Shown: in pieces, positions 25,392-33,769 of the stretch | How positions within the stretch are numbered: position 1 is the stretch's first letter | How the letters are laid out: each line of letters starts with the position of its first letter | Assembly (NCBI GenBank): GCA_963676355.1 | Contig: OY781093.1 | Span: 992,001 to 1,056,000, forward strand | Origin: JAGLOK01 sp963676355 | GTDB lineage: Bacteria > Bacillota > Clostridia > Christensenellales > UMGS416 | Reading direction: 5' to 3' | DNA: 64,000 nt | Notes under the pieces: model-generated | Told to the model about the DNA's origin: nothing | Databases searched by the model: none | Seen by the model: only the letters and a program-made list of their open reading frames with translations | Translations under genes and position numbers: made by a program

Positions 25392-25452
25392 TTGACAAAT
25401 ACATCGCGACGCGATATATTATAAACACGATATATCGTACGGCGATGTATTG
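25392..25452 (+). promoter_or_regulatory. ABC exporter promoter embedded in nested palindromes
   Basis: TTGACA (25392-25397), 17-base spacer, TATATT (25415-25420). Inside the spacer is a perfect 6-1-6 palindrome ATCGCGACGCGAT (25403-25415); just downstream is a second perfect palindrome ACGATATATCGT (25427-25438); and the outer ends AATACATCGC (25398-25407) and GCGATGTATT (25442-25451) pair with each other over ten bases. This is the layout of a repressor-controlled promoter (PadR, GntR or TetR types often control such exporters). No regulator gene lies next to it. Confidence 0.75.
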
Positions 25453-25542
25453 TAGAACTGAATGATATGAAAATAGTGTAACAATATGGCGGTATATGTG
25501 CTAACATAATAATCGCAATTTTGAATATATATGGAGGATATG

Positions 25543-26457
25543 ATGCAAATACAATTAGAAAATGTAGTCAAAACATTTGGCGACAAAGTTGCAGTCAATA
25601 ATATTTCGTTTACGGCAACAAGTGGCAGTGTTTTTGGACTACTAGGAAGAAACGGTGCAGGGAAAACTACCACTATGCGCATGATTATGGAGGTTTTTAA
25701 TCCGGATAGCGGAATCATTAAGGTGGATGGAAAAGAGATAGACAGAAAAAGAACAAGGTTTGGATATCTTCCTGAAGAAAGAGGACTTTATCCTAAGCTG
25801 GAGATAAAAACACAGCTATTATATTTGGCGGAGCTAAACGGAATTGATAAAGCTGAAGCACTAAAGCAGATTGATATGTGGCTTGAAAAGCTGGAGATGA
25901 CTGAATATTTAAATAAAAAGCTGAGCACGCTGTCAAAAGGAAATCAACAAAAGATTCAGTTAGCATCTGTTCTTATAAATAAACCCGACATTATTATTTT
26001 AGACGAACCGTTTTCTGGCCTTGATCCAGTGAATGCACAAGCTTTAAAAGAGATAATAAATGAACTTGTAGCGCAAGATAAAATTGTAATCTTTTCAAGT
26101 CATCAAATGAGTAACATTGAAGAGATTTGTGATGAAATAGTTATAATGGACGAAGGAGAGCTGGCGCTTTCGGGCAACCTTAATGAGATAAAAAATCAGT
26201 ATCCTAAAAAGCATATAAACATAACGGGCAATGATATTGGAAAAATTAAGGAATATCTAGAGTCATTACAATCTTCAGTTGCAGATAAAATGGTTATAGA
26301 TGAATATGATCTTGATGTTCATTTAAAAGACGAAAAGGACAGAGATACTATTATAAAAATTATTGCGGACAAAAAGTTTGATATAGACAGCTTCAGGGTA
26401 GTAAAGCCTACTTTGAATGAAATATTTCTTAACGTTTCAAAGGAGGCAGACCAATGA
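25543..26457 (+). CDS. ABC transporter ATP-binding protein (NatA-like)
   Basis: GGAGG at 25533-25537 is spaced for the ATG at 25543; an ATG at 25531 lies before it. 304 residues. Walker A GRNGAGKTTT (about 34-43), signature LSKGNQQKIQ (about 130-139; consensus LSGGQ), Walker B IIILDEPFSGLDPV (about 153-166), H-loop SSHQMS. The C-terminal ~80 residues are the extension typical of ABC-2 exporters of the NatA/YhaQ type. It powers the permease encoded by the next gene, whose start overlaps its stop by four bases. Possible cargo includes Na+, peptide antibiotics or other toxic compounds; none can be chosen from sequence. Confidence 0.92.
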   Translation: MQIQLENVVKTFGDKVAVNNISFTATSGSVFGLLGRNGAGKTTTMRMIMEVFNPDSGIIKVDGKEIDRKRTRFGYLPEERGLYPKLEIKTQLLYLAELNGIDKAEALKQIDMWLEKLEMTEYLNKKLSTLSKGNQQKIQLASVLINKPDIIILDEPFSGLDPVNAQALKEIINELVAQDKIVIFSSHQMSNIEEICDEIVIMDEGELALSGNLNEIKNQYPKKHINITGNDIGKIKEYLESLQSSVADKMVIDEYDLDVHLKDEKDRDTIIKIIADKKFDIDSFRVVKPTLNEIFLNVSKEADQ

Positions 26458-27707
26458 AAAAATTATTTACTGTTTTTAAATTTGAATTTAATAAAACGGT
26501 TGGTAGCAAACCGTTTAAGATAATGACGATTCTTGCAGTGATATCTATTGCCGGACTTTTGTCTTTTCCTATGATAAAAGATAATTTCTTTGCAAAAGAC
26601 CAAGATGAGCCAAAGCCGCCAACAGAAGTTCAAACAATCGGTATTATGAATAGTTCATTATATGACGATGAAGTAATAATAGGGCTTATCGGGGGCGTGT
26701 TTCCTGAAAGTGATATAGAACAGGTCGATGTGACAGAGGATCAAGCACAAGCACTTGTTAAAGAAGAAGAGTATGAATTTATACTAATAATCAATGATGT
26801 TGATAGCTATACACTCGTAACACAGCCTACTGGAATCAATGATAACTTCACTTATTTGATCGATGAGTTGATACTCAGCGAATATAAAGCGCACTTATTA
26901 GCTGAAAAAGGGCTTTCTGAAGAGGAAGTGCAGACTGTTCTTTCAGCGCAAATGGATTCAACAATAATCGAAACCGGAAAAAATCAGGGAATGTCTTTCT
27001 TTTACACATATATTTTGGTGTTTGGCCTTTATATGGTTATAATTATATACGGACAGATTGTCGCAACGAGTGTAGCATCTGAAAAGAGCTCGCGCGCAAT
27101 GGAAGTTTTGATAACAACTGTACGGCCGGTAAAGATGATGTTTGGGAAAGTTTTGGGAACGGGAATTGCCGCTTTGTGCCAAGTTCTTGCGATAGTGAGT
27201 TCGGGAGTAATCTTTTACAATATCAGTGCAGAATATTGGAGTATGAATAATTTAATAAGCACGATATTCAATATTCCAGTAGACACAATTTTGATATCTA
27301 TAGTTTTGTTTGTACTTGGATTTTTCGTATATGCGTTCCTATATGCTGCAATCGGATCGCTTGCAAGCCGGGTTGAGGATATAAACACATCTGTTATGCC
27401 AATTACTTTTGTGTCAATCGCTTCATTTATGCTTGTAATGTTTTCAATGATGACGGGTAAAGTAGATTCGACTTTGATGAAAGTTTGCTCTTGGTTCCCG
27501 TTAACATCACCTTTTGCATTGCTGGTGCGTGCTTCAATGACGGATTTATCTTTGTTTGAAATCTTAGGAGCGATAGGAACACTTTTAATTACTTCAATAA
27601 TAATAGGCTATATCGCGGCTCTCATATATAAAACAGGCGTCTTGCTTTACGGCAAACCGCCAAAAATATCTGAGCTATTTAAATTACTCAAGAAAAAAGA
27701 ACAATAG
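26454..27707 (+). CDS. ABC-2 type permease (NatB-like)
   Basis: 417 residues with one N-terminal membrane segment (about 20-40), a ~130-residue extracytoplasmic domain (EVQTIGIMNSSLYDDEVIIG...), and five or six C-terminal segments starting at about residue 180. The motif TSVASEKSSRAMEVLITTVRP (about 205-225) is the ABC-2/NatB coupling region. It overlaps the ATPase gene by ATGA, so both are made in equal amounts. It forms the membrane channel of an exporter under the palindromic promoter at 25392. A terminator follows. Confidence 0.92.
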   Translation: MKKLFTVFKFEFNKTVGSKPFKIMTILAVISIAGLLSFPMIKDNFFAKDQDEPKPPTEVQTIGIMNSSLYDDEVIIGLIGGVFPESDIEQVDVTEDQAQALVKEEEYEFILIINDVDSYTLVTQPTGINDNFTYLIDELILSEYKAHLLAEKGLSEEEVQTVLSAQMDSTIIETGKNQGMSFFYTYILVFGLYMVIIIYGQIVATSVASEKSSRAMEVLITTVRPVKMMFGKVLGTGIAALCQVLAIVSSGVIFYNISAEYWSMNNLISTIFNIPVDTILISIVLFVLGFFVYAFLYAAIGSLASRVEDINTSVMPITFVSIASFMLVMFSMMTGKVDSTLMKVCSWFPLTSPFALLVRASMTDLSLFEILGAIGTLLITSIIIGYIAALIYKTGVLLYGKPPKISELFKLLKKKEQ

Positions 27708-27719
27708 AATAAATCAAAA

Positions 27720-27748
27720 GAGGCAGTTGAGGACACTGTCTCTTTTTT
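27720..27748 (+). terminator. Terminator of the ABC exporter operon
   Basis: Stem GAGGCAGT/ACTGTCTC (one G-U pair) with a seven-base loop and TTTTTT. Confidence 0.8.
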
Positions 27749-27785
27749 GTATGCAGGATAATTAGTATTGCTGTATAATAGTTTT

Positions 27786-28505
27786 ATGTTAGAAAAAGAA
27801 ATGTATCCGTATGTAAAAGAATTTTTTGTTAGCCGTGGTTTTGAAGTGCGAGCAGAGGTGTTGGCTTGTGATGTTGTGGCGTTAAAGGATGACATAATGA
27901 TTGCAACAGAAATGAAAACAGCTATGGGAATTAAGCTTTTATCACAGGCAGCACAAAGGCAGAAATCATTTGATTTAGTGTACATAGCAATCCCAAAACC
28001 TACTTTTAAACGAAGGGTGAGCAAAGCTTATAAAGAGTTAATCCACCTTGTAAAGCGACTTGAGCTGGGGCTTTTGTATGTGGACACAAACGGCGAGGGA
28101 GTTTGCACTGAAGAATTTCCACCTGCCCCATTTGCTCGCGAAAAAAGCAAAGCTTCAAGGCGCGCTCGTAAAACAAGGACTGATTCCATGGAGGAGTTTT
28201 TATCTCGCAGCGAGGACTATAATATTGGAGGCAGTGTTCGTGAAGAACGTGTGACCGCTTATCGAGAGAATGCTCTTCTTATAGCACTTTACTTTATCCG
28301 TGATGGCGCAATGAGTGCAAAAACCTTGAAAAGAATGGGGTGCGGTGAAAAAACTTATTCGATAGTGCATGATAATCACTATGGCTGGTTTCAAAAAGTG
28401 GACAGAGGTGTATATGACGTGACAGCAAAGGGTAAAAAGGCTGTTGAAAAATATAGCCATGTTTGTGCTAATTTAAAAAAAGTGATGAATGAGAGTTTGC
28501 AATAA
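27786..28505 (+). CDS. DUF2161 family protein, PD-(D/E)XK nuclease-like
   Basis: The frame is open from TTG 27768, but the ATG at 27786 is the likely start (239 residues): TATAAT at 27774-27779 ends six bases before it and no ribosome binding site is seen. Residues 1-100 have the PD-(D/E)XK layout: Asp in ACDVVALKDD (about 28-37), the EMK pair in IATEMKTA (about 40-47), and QAAQRQKSFDLVYIAIP. The rest is basic, with a winged-helix-like stretch SAKTLKRMGCGEKTYSIVHDNHYGWFQKVDRGVYDVT. The family is annotated as a possible phosphodiesterase/nuclease; a role in DNA repair or restriction is inference. It lies between an exporter operon and tRNA-Pro. Confidence 0.8.
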   Translation: MLEKEMYPYVKEFFVSRGFEVRAEVLACDVVALKDDIMIATEMKTAMGIKLLSQAAQRQKSFDLVYIAIPKPTFKRRVSKAYKELIHLVKRLELGLLYVDTNGEGVCTEEFPPAPFAREKSKASRRARKTRTDSMEEFLSRSEDYNIGGSVREERVTAYRENALLIALYFIRDGAMSAKTLKRMGCGEKTYSIVHDNHYGWFQKVDRGVYDVTAKGKKAVEKYSHVCANLKKVMNESLQ

Positions 28506-28533
28506 TCGTATTTGAAATCAGATAGTATTTCCC

Positions 28534-28562
28534 TTGATTTTATTATTGCAAACAATTATAAT
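28534..28562 (+). promoter_or_regulatory. Promoter of tRNA-Pro
   Basis: TTGATT (28534-28539), 17-base spacer, TATAAT (28557-28562). The mature tRNA starts 20 bases after the -10 box. Confidence 0.8.
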
Positions 28563-28582
28563 AGTCTAGCATTAAATAATAT

Positions 28583-28658
28583 CTGGGTGTGGCGCAGTTG
28601 GTAGCGTGCTTGACTGGGGGTCAAGAGGCCGGAGGTTCAAGTCCTCTCACTCAGACCA
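28583..28658 (+). tRNA. tRNA-Pro (anticodon GGG)
   Basis: Full cloverleaf with encoded CCA. Acceptor CTGGGTG pairs with CACTCAG, D-stem GCGC with GCGT, anticodon stem CTTGA with TCAAG around loop CTGGGGG (anticodon GGG, reads proline CCC/CCU), T-stem GGAGG with CCTCT around TTCAAGT, discriminator A. Its 3' end is a plausible phage attachment site because integrase and excisionase-like remnants follow. Confidence 0.95.
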
Positions 28659-28661
28659 GTG

Positions 28662-28697
28662 AAACCCCGCTAAACAGTAGGTTTGGCGGGGTTTTGT
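28662..28697 (+). terminator. Terminator of tRNA-Pro
   Basis: Thirteen-bp stem AAACCCCGCTAAA/TTTGGCGGGGTTT (one G-U pair) with a GC-rich core, ending in TTTT. Confidence 0.88.
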
Positions 28698-28870
28698 ATT
28701 ATTTGGAAGTGGGTTTTTGTTAGCCAACGCAGAAAGTTTATATTATATTTGGGGATAATTGTGCTTTGTTGTGGTGATAAGTCAATGGTAAACTGAGAAG
28801 GATAATATAGTTTGAGCTTTATGTTCAAAGATTTTTTAAGGCACTAACTTTATAAGCAAAGGGATGTATT

Positions 28871-29172
28871 ATGAAAGATAAAAAACCGTTTATAAGAAAT
28901 TAAATCAAGATGATATTCTAGAGATTATCATAGAACATTTCTATGATAATGGATATAAAAATTACCCTTTAGCAAAAGGAGAGTTGAAAGGAAAACCTGA
29001 CGAGGATATTCGATTTGTAGGAGCATTTAGTAAGAGAGGTCATGATGAGGTTTATTCGATAGATTTAGATGAAATGGATAGAGATCAAGAATTTAATGGT
29101 GATCATTCGTTCTTTAAAAAGTATCCAGAAGCACTAATAAAGTCATTGCCAAAGAAAATAGATAACGAATAA
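28871..29172 (+). pseudogene. Frameshifted small gene, about 100 codons, unknown function
   Basis: ATG 28871 has AAAGGGA upstream and reads MKDKKPFIRN then stops. In the next phase a continuous frame follows to 29172 (VYKKLNQDDILEIIIEHFYD ... KYPEALIKSLPKKIDNE). Restoring one base in the A6 run at 28880-28885 joins both into one ~100-residue acidic protein. So it is either a decayed gene, a slippage-controlled gene, or a sequencing error in the homopolymer. I recognise no family. It lies in the element remnant after tRNA-Pro. Confidence 0.55.
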
Positions 29173-29207
29173 TAGGGATTGTGGATGACGTGCATTGCAA
29201 TGAATTG

Positions 29208-29530
29208 CTAGCCATTAAAGTTTATTTTATCCATTTCTTGATGTAAAAACTCATATTCTTCATGGCCATAGGTGGTAACAGTAAAGTCGAAATCTTTATG
29301 GCCCATAGTCTTAAGAATAGCCACTTCATCACATCCAGAGGTAAGCATTAGTGACTCAAGAGTATGCCTGCATTTATGGGGAGTTAGTCTTCTTATACCA
29401 AATTTTTCAAGAATTTTATAGTAATAATCATCTCTGAAATTTGGTGTTGTATATGCAGAGTCGTCAGGTTTACATATGAGTGTTTTGCCATTTAGTGATA
29501 AGAGTACTGCCGGTATTCTCTTATAGCCCT
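29208..29530 (-). pseudogene. Tyrosine recombinase (phage integrase), C-terminal fragment
   Basis: The minus strand from about 29530 to the stop at 29210-29208 encodes ~107 codons without a start: LTPHKCRHTLESLMLTSGCD, then TMGHKDFDFTVTTYGHEEYE. These hold the HxxR box, the second conserved His (GH) and the Tyr nucleophile (TTYGH) of phage integrases. The N-terminal binding domain and first catalytic Arg are gone; the 5' break falls at about 29530, where an unrelated plus-strand fragment begins. Its position 550 bases from tRNA-Pro fits an element that once integrated there. Confidence 0.82.
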
Positions 29531-29603
29531 ATGAAGACGGCATCCGACCGATTACTGAAGATAAAGCGGCTGCGCTATCAAAGCTACTGGAAATCCCAAT
29601 ATA
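29528..29603 (+). pseudogene. Fragment of an XRE-type repressor
   Basis: Plus-strand codons read YEDGIRPITEDKAAALSKLL, then EIPI and stop. This is the final helix-4/5 region of a Cro/CI helix-turn-helix (compare YE-G-R-I----AAALAKAL). It has no start and abuts the integrase fragment, marking a deletion junction. Confidence 0.45.
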
Positions 29604-29667
29604 AGAATTTAAAAAGGAATAATAAACAAGCAATAATTATATTATAAATCATTCACAGGAGATTAAC

Positions 29668-30141
29668 ATGGATTACCCAGAAGAAAATATCTATCAAACC
29701 GCCCGTAAAAAGGCAAATATAACACAGGAACAAGCAGCCGAATTGTTAGATAAATCTTCATCGTGTGTACGCAAGTGGGAAAGCTATGCGTTTAAAGCCA
29801 TGGTGATGGATAACGTTGCAGAGATGGCCTATCAATACAATTCATCAATTTTAATGTGGCAGTATTTAAAATTATTCAGTCCATTTAAAGATGATTTACC
29901 AAATATTGAGTTTGGAAACGGTATTCAGGGAACGGCCTTGTTTTTACATGATGCCAAAAAAGACTATGACAAGTGGCATGAAATCATGATGAGCATAATC
30001 AAAGACGGCAAGGTGGATGAAACAGAGCTTGAAGAATGGAAACAGGTGAGAGCGACAGGCTGGGAGTATGCAGGAAAGATTATATCCTTAATTGTCTTGT
30101 GTGATGAAATGATGGGAATAAAAAAGGGGAGTGAATTATGA
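29668..30141 (+). CDS. Helix-turn-helix (XRE-type) phage-like protein
   Basis: 157 residues with AGGAG seven bases upstream. Residues 5-60 form a Cro/CI-like HTH (ARKKANITQEQAAELLDKSSSCVRKWESY), and the remaining ~95 residues are a helical domain, YDKWHEIMMSIIKDGKVDETELEEWKQV, resembling small proteins found at the start of conjugative or phage modules. Role: probably DNA binding in control of the lost element. Its stop overlaps the next gene by ATGA, so the two are translated together. Confidence 0.75.
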   Translation: MDYPEENIYQTARKKANITQEQAAELLDKSSSCVRKWESYAFKAMVMDNVAEMAYQYNSSILMWQYLKLFSPFKDDLPNIEFGNGIQGTALFLHDAKKDYDKWHEIMMSIIKDGKVDETELEEWKQVRATGWEYAGKIISLIVLCDEMMGIKKGSEL

Positions 30142-30464
30142 ACCAACAGCCGATTATATCAATTGCATTATCTGAAGAGCAAATCAACGCAATTATTAAA
30201 AGCGCGGTTAAGAATAAAAAAATTGAAATTAATACAATTATAAACAAGCCGCAGAAGCAATGGTTTACTGTTGCTGAAGCTGCGGAATACATAGGTGTAA
30301 GCAAACAGACTATATATCAGTATGCCGAGAACTACAGATATAAAAATTCAGAAAAGCCTTGCTTAAAGTACAGCAAGATAGGCGGTAATATGCGCATACG
30401 CATAGAGTGGCTTGAAGAACTTGATATGAACAGCTTAGTTAATAGTCACTTGATTAATAGATAG
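30138..30464 (+). CDS. Excisionase-like helix-turn-helix protein
   Basis: 108 residues. Residues 45-100 are a MerR/excisionase-type winged HTH (HTH_17): WFTVAEAAEYIGVSKQTIYQ, then a basic wing ending GGNMRIRIEWLEELD. The first 40 residues are a short acidic/basic helix. Such proteins direct integrase towards excision. It overlaps the upstream HTH gene by four bases. With the integrase truncated it has probably lost its partner. Confidence 0.72.
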   Translation: MNQQPIISIALSEEQINAIIKSAVKNKKIEINTIINKPQKQWFTVAEAAEYIGVSKQTIYQYAENYRYKNSEKPCLKYSKIGGNMRIRIEWLEELDMNSLVNSHLINR

Positions 30465-31105
30465 TAAAAGATAGATTGAAAAGAGTACACAAATAACATA
30501 ACATTCAAATGCATATAGGAATAGCAGTATAGTCGTAATAGCCAAATGAATAATATCATAAGGCTTTTTTTATTACATTGATTAGGACGAAGTGAATGCC
30601 GCGAGGGACAATAAGATGTGGCTATTATTGTTAACATCACTACCGCATCGAGGAACATTTACTGATAGATGAAGGAAACATAAATCGTTCTAAGAAGAAG
30701 GCGTTTAAGGAGTATATGCGCTATGGGTAGTTTGGGTGGTATATGGGCATTTTATGCCTGCTGAGAGAATAATGTACTTGTGATGAGAACTTTTTACAGC
30801 AAAGAAAGACATAGTCCAATGATATAATATCTTCCAGAGGGTGCCAAAAAAACCGCATTTTATTTCGAGCACCCATACTCGGTAGAGTTGCATACAAAAG
30901 ATATTTATCGCGCGCGTAAGATGTGAAGGTGGGATAAATATAATTAATCAGTCGAGATATAGATAAGCTCGAATTAGAGAACTGTAAGTATTATACTGAT
31001 TTCTTTGATAATTAAAGAATTAAATATCTTTTGAAATGCTATAAAACGGTTTTTTCATATCATGTAATTGGTTTTATTGGTAATAGATAATAAAATAGAA
31101 TTCTT
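30465..31105 (+). other. Gene-free stretch, remnants of mobile DNA
   Basis: No complete gene is supported. A frame at about 30640-30730 reads HYRIEEHLLIDEGNINRSKK and ends at a stop after 35 codons with no start, so it looks like a leftover of an unidentified protein. No inverted repeat pair or transposase was recognised. The stretch separates the element remnant from the polysaccharide cluster. Confidence 0.35.
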
Positions 31106-31134
31106 TTGGAAAACTGCTGTTAATATGATACTAT
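31106..31134 (+). promoter_or_regulatory. Putative promoter of the polysaccharide cluster
   Basis: TTGGAA (31106-31111), 17-base spacer, TACTAT (31129-31134), about 27 bases before the TTG start of the first gene. The -10 box is imperfect. Confidence 0.5.
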
Positions 31135-31161
31135 AAAACAAAAAACAGAGGATATTTTTAC

Positions 31162-32208
31162 TTGGATAGCAATAATAAATTTAAAATAATTAAAAAAATT
31201 ATAATAAGTACTTTTTTTTGTTTATGTTGCTTTTTTCTTTTAGTTTCTCTTTTTGTTGCATACAAAAGAAAATCAAATGATGGAGTTCTAGGAAGGAGCA
31301 AGCCGCCAAATTCTTTCGTTGTTGATTCTGGGGAGGGCTATTTTATTGGTAGAATGGACAAATATGGTTTCAATAATGATAAAATGGAAGATAATTTTCC
31401 TTATATAATTTTCAGTGGAGATTCTTATACAGAAGCTTTTCAATTGAGCAGAAGCAAAAATTATGTTAGTTTAATAAATAAAGTATTTCCACAGTATAAC
31501 TGCTTTAATTATGGAAATAGCGGTAATTCAATTGCTGATTATATTTATAATTCTCAATTCCCTTATAAGGAATTCAATGTAGTTTTTAATTTCATTCAGG
31601 TTACTCAAAACGATTTTATCATTGATTCACAAAGAGAAGACAAATTGATTTATTTAGATAAAATTGATATGACAATAAAAGCAAGACAGAATATTAATTC
31701 ATATGACAATACAGCTGAATTTATTGCAAGTAAAATGGGGGTTGCATATCCTTTTATAGGATATACTTATAAAAAGATTCTTCAGTACTTTGAAAAAAAT
31801 AAAGTTTCAGCGACACAGGCATATGCAGAAAAAATACTGACTGATGAAGAGAAGAATATTTTAATATGGGAGCTAACCGCTTTAAAAGAAAAATACGGCG
31901 ACAATTTTGCAATTATATATGTTTCAAGTCTTCCAAGTATTTCTTCTAAACGTGTTAATATGGAAAAAAGCAAGTATACGGAGGAATTCGAAAATTATCT
32001 GTTTAGCAAATGCGAAGAGTTGGATATTGACATTATTGATACAAATAATGCGTTTATTGATTTTTATAACGAAACAAATCAATTGCCAAGAGGGTTTAAT
32101 AATACTAAACCTGGAAGCGGTCATATCAATGAATATGGGCACAAAATAATTTCGGAACTTGTTGTAGAATACTTAAATGATAAAATGGGGGTTATAGATA
32201 ACAAATGA
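31162..32208 (+). CDS. SGNH hydrolase-type protein, partner of MBOAT O-acyltransferase
   Basis: 348 residues. Start is TTG 31162 behind AGAGGA. One membrane anchor covers about residues 12-32, leaving the rest outside. The SGNH core has FSGDSYTEAFQL (about residues 90-101, Ser of GDS), YGNSGNSIADY (Gly/Asn blocks) and the final GHINEYGHKIISELV (about 321-335) with the catalytic His. It overlaps the MBOAT gene by four bases. In AlgI/AlgJ-, DltB- and PatA/B-like systems such a protein completes transfer of an acyl group to a surface polymer, so O-acetylation of the polysaccharide is the likely job. Confidence 0.82.
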   Translation: MDSNNKFKIIKKIIISTFFCLCCFFLLVSLFVAYKRKSNDGVLGRSKPPNSFVVDSGEGYFIGRMDKYGFNNDKMEDNFPYIIFSGDSYTEAFQLSRSKNYVSLINKVFPQYNCFNYGNSGNSIADYIYNSQFPYKEFNVVFNFIQVTQNDFIIDSQREDKLIYLDKIDMTIKARQNINSYDNTAEFIASKMGVAYPFIGYTYKKILQYFEKNKVSATQAYAEKILTDEEKNILIWELTALKEKYGDNFAIIYVSSLPSISSKRVNMEKSKYTEEFENYLFSKCEELDIDIIDTNNAFIDFYNETNQLPRGFNNTKPGSGHINEYGHKIISELVVEYLNDKMGVIDNK

Positions 32209-33608
32209 TTTTTTCAAGCCTTGATTTTATCATTTTTTTTGCGTTGCTTCTTACAATGCTTTATATTATCAAAAATGATAAAGCAAGAAAAATTATTATT
32301 CTGACAGCGAGTTATTTTTTCTATGGATATTGGGACTACCGCTTTTTATCATTAATAATATTTTCAACTTTCTTGGATTATTTTGTTGGAAGAGCGCTAG
32401 ACCATAATGAAAATGCACGCAAACGGAAGCTTTTACTTTTTATTAGTGTTTTCTGCAACTTAGGGCTATTAGGCTTTTTTAAATATTATAATTTCTTTAT
32501 CGATACCTTCAATGCTGCGTTTGGTTTAAATGCTGGTATGCTTAATATCATATTGCCTGTAGGGATTTCATTTTATACTTTTCAAACTATGAGCTATACA
32601 ATCGATGTTTATAGAAAGAAAATGAAGCATACAGACAATGTCATAGATTTTGCGATTTTTGTTGCTTTTTTCCCGCAATTAGTAGCTGGGCCAATTGTCA
32701 GAGCTGCGGATTTTTTACCTCAGTTAAAAAAGAAGATAATTTTGACAGGTGTAAATTTTCAGAACGGATTACAAATCTTTCTCTTCGGTATGGTTAAAAA
32801 GGTATTGGTTGCCGATAGATTGGCTTATTTTGTAGATAATGTGTTTGCTGCACCAGGTGTATATAATACTTGGACTGTCTGGCTTGCAGTTGTTGCATAT
32901 TCAATACAAATTTATTGCGATTTCTCCGGATATTCCGATATGGCTATTGGCTTGGCAAGGATAATGGGATTTAGTCTTACTAAAAACTTTGACTTGCCTT
33001 ATATATCAAAAAACCCCACTGAGTTTTGGCATCGATGGCATATTTCGCTATCTTCATGGCTGAAAGATTATCTGTATATTCCGTTAGGGGGAAATAGGAA
33101 AGGAAAGGTTCGGCAAAATATAAACCTTATGCTTACAATGGTGTTGGGGGGATTATGGCATGGGGCAAACCTTACTTTTGTTTTCTGGGGATTTTTACAT
33201 GGGTCAGCTCTTGTAGTACACAAGTTTTTTGTAAAACTAAAAAATCAGATTGCAGAAGGTAATGCGTTTCTAGAATCTAACTTATATAAAGCAATTTCGT
33301 GGCTTTTAACGTATGTATTTGTTTTAATATGCTGGGTATTTTTCAGAGCCCAGACTTTTGATACGGCGTTTTTAATTATAGGTAAAATGTTTGCGTTTGA
33401 GGCAGGAATAAAATATTACTATACGGCTATGATTTATCTGGTGCCTTTGTTTGTTTTTGTACAAGCGTATAAGTTTATAAAAAAGGAAGAGTATTTCGTT
33501 TTTGATCTTACAACATATAAAGGCTTGATTATATTAATTGGTGTTGTTATGTTAATTTTTTATTTCGCTCCGACAACACCTAGCCCTTTTATTTATTTTC
33601 AGTTTTAA
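32205..33608 (+). CDS. MBOAT family membrane O-acyltransferase (AlgI-like)
   Basis: 467 residues with about ten membrane segments. MBOAT markers are PVGISFYTFQTMSYTIDVYR (about residues 116-135), FWHRWHISLSSWLKDYLYIPLGGNRKG (about 275-301) and the catalytic His in LGGLWHGANLTFVFWG (about 315-330). AlgI-type enzymes take an acyl group from a cytoplasmic donor and hand it across the membrane to an SGNH partner; that partner is encoded immediately upstream with a four-base overlap. The product is probably an O-acetylated surface polysaccharide. Confidence 0.93.
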   Translation: MIFSSLDFIIFFALLLTMLYIIKNDKARKIIILTASYFFYGYWDYRFLSLIIFSTFLDYFVGRALDHNENARKRKLLLFISVFCNLGLLGFFKYYNFFIDTFNAAFGLNAGMLNIILPVGISFYTFQTMSYTIDVYRKKMKHTDNVIDFAIFVAFFPQLVAGPIVRAADFLPQLKKKIILTGVNFQNGLQIFLFGMVKKVLVADRLAYFVDNVFAAPGVYNTWTVWLAVVAYSIQIYCDFSGYSDMAIGLARIMGFSLTKNFDLPYISKNPTEFWHRWHISLSSWLKDYLYIPLGGNRKGKVRQNINLMLTMVLGGLWHGANLTFVFWGFLHGSALVVHKFFVKLKNQIAEGNAFLESNLYKAISWLLTYVFVLICWVFFRAQTFDTAFLIIGKMFAFEAGIKYYYTAMIYLVPLFVFVQAYKFIKKEEYFVFDLTTYKGLIILIGVVMLIFYFAPTTPSPFIYFQF

Positions 33609-33769
33609 TATATAGTGTAAATGGTAATTAAATTGAGTAAATATATTATTTGTAATATAATTAATTTTGCTAAATGAAAATGTTTTGTTGTAGGATATTA
33701 TAATTATTAAAATACTTTTTAACAACATGATAAGAAAATCTGAATAAAGTGATTTTAAAATGGAGAATA

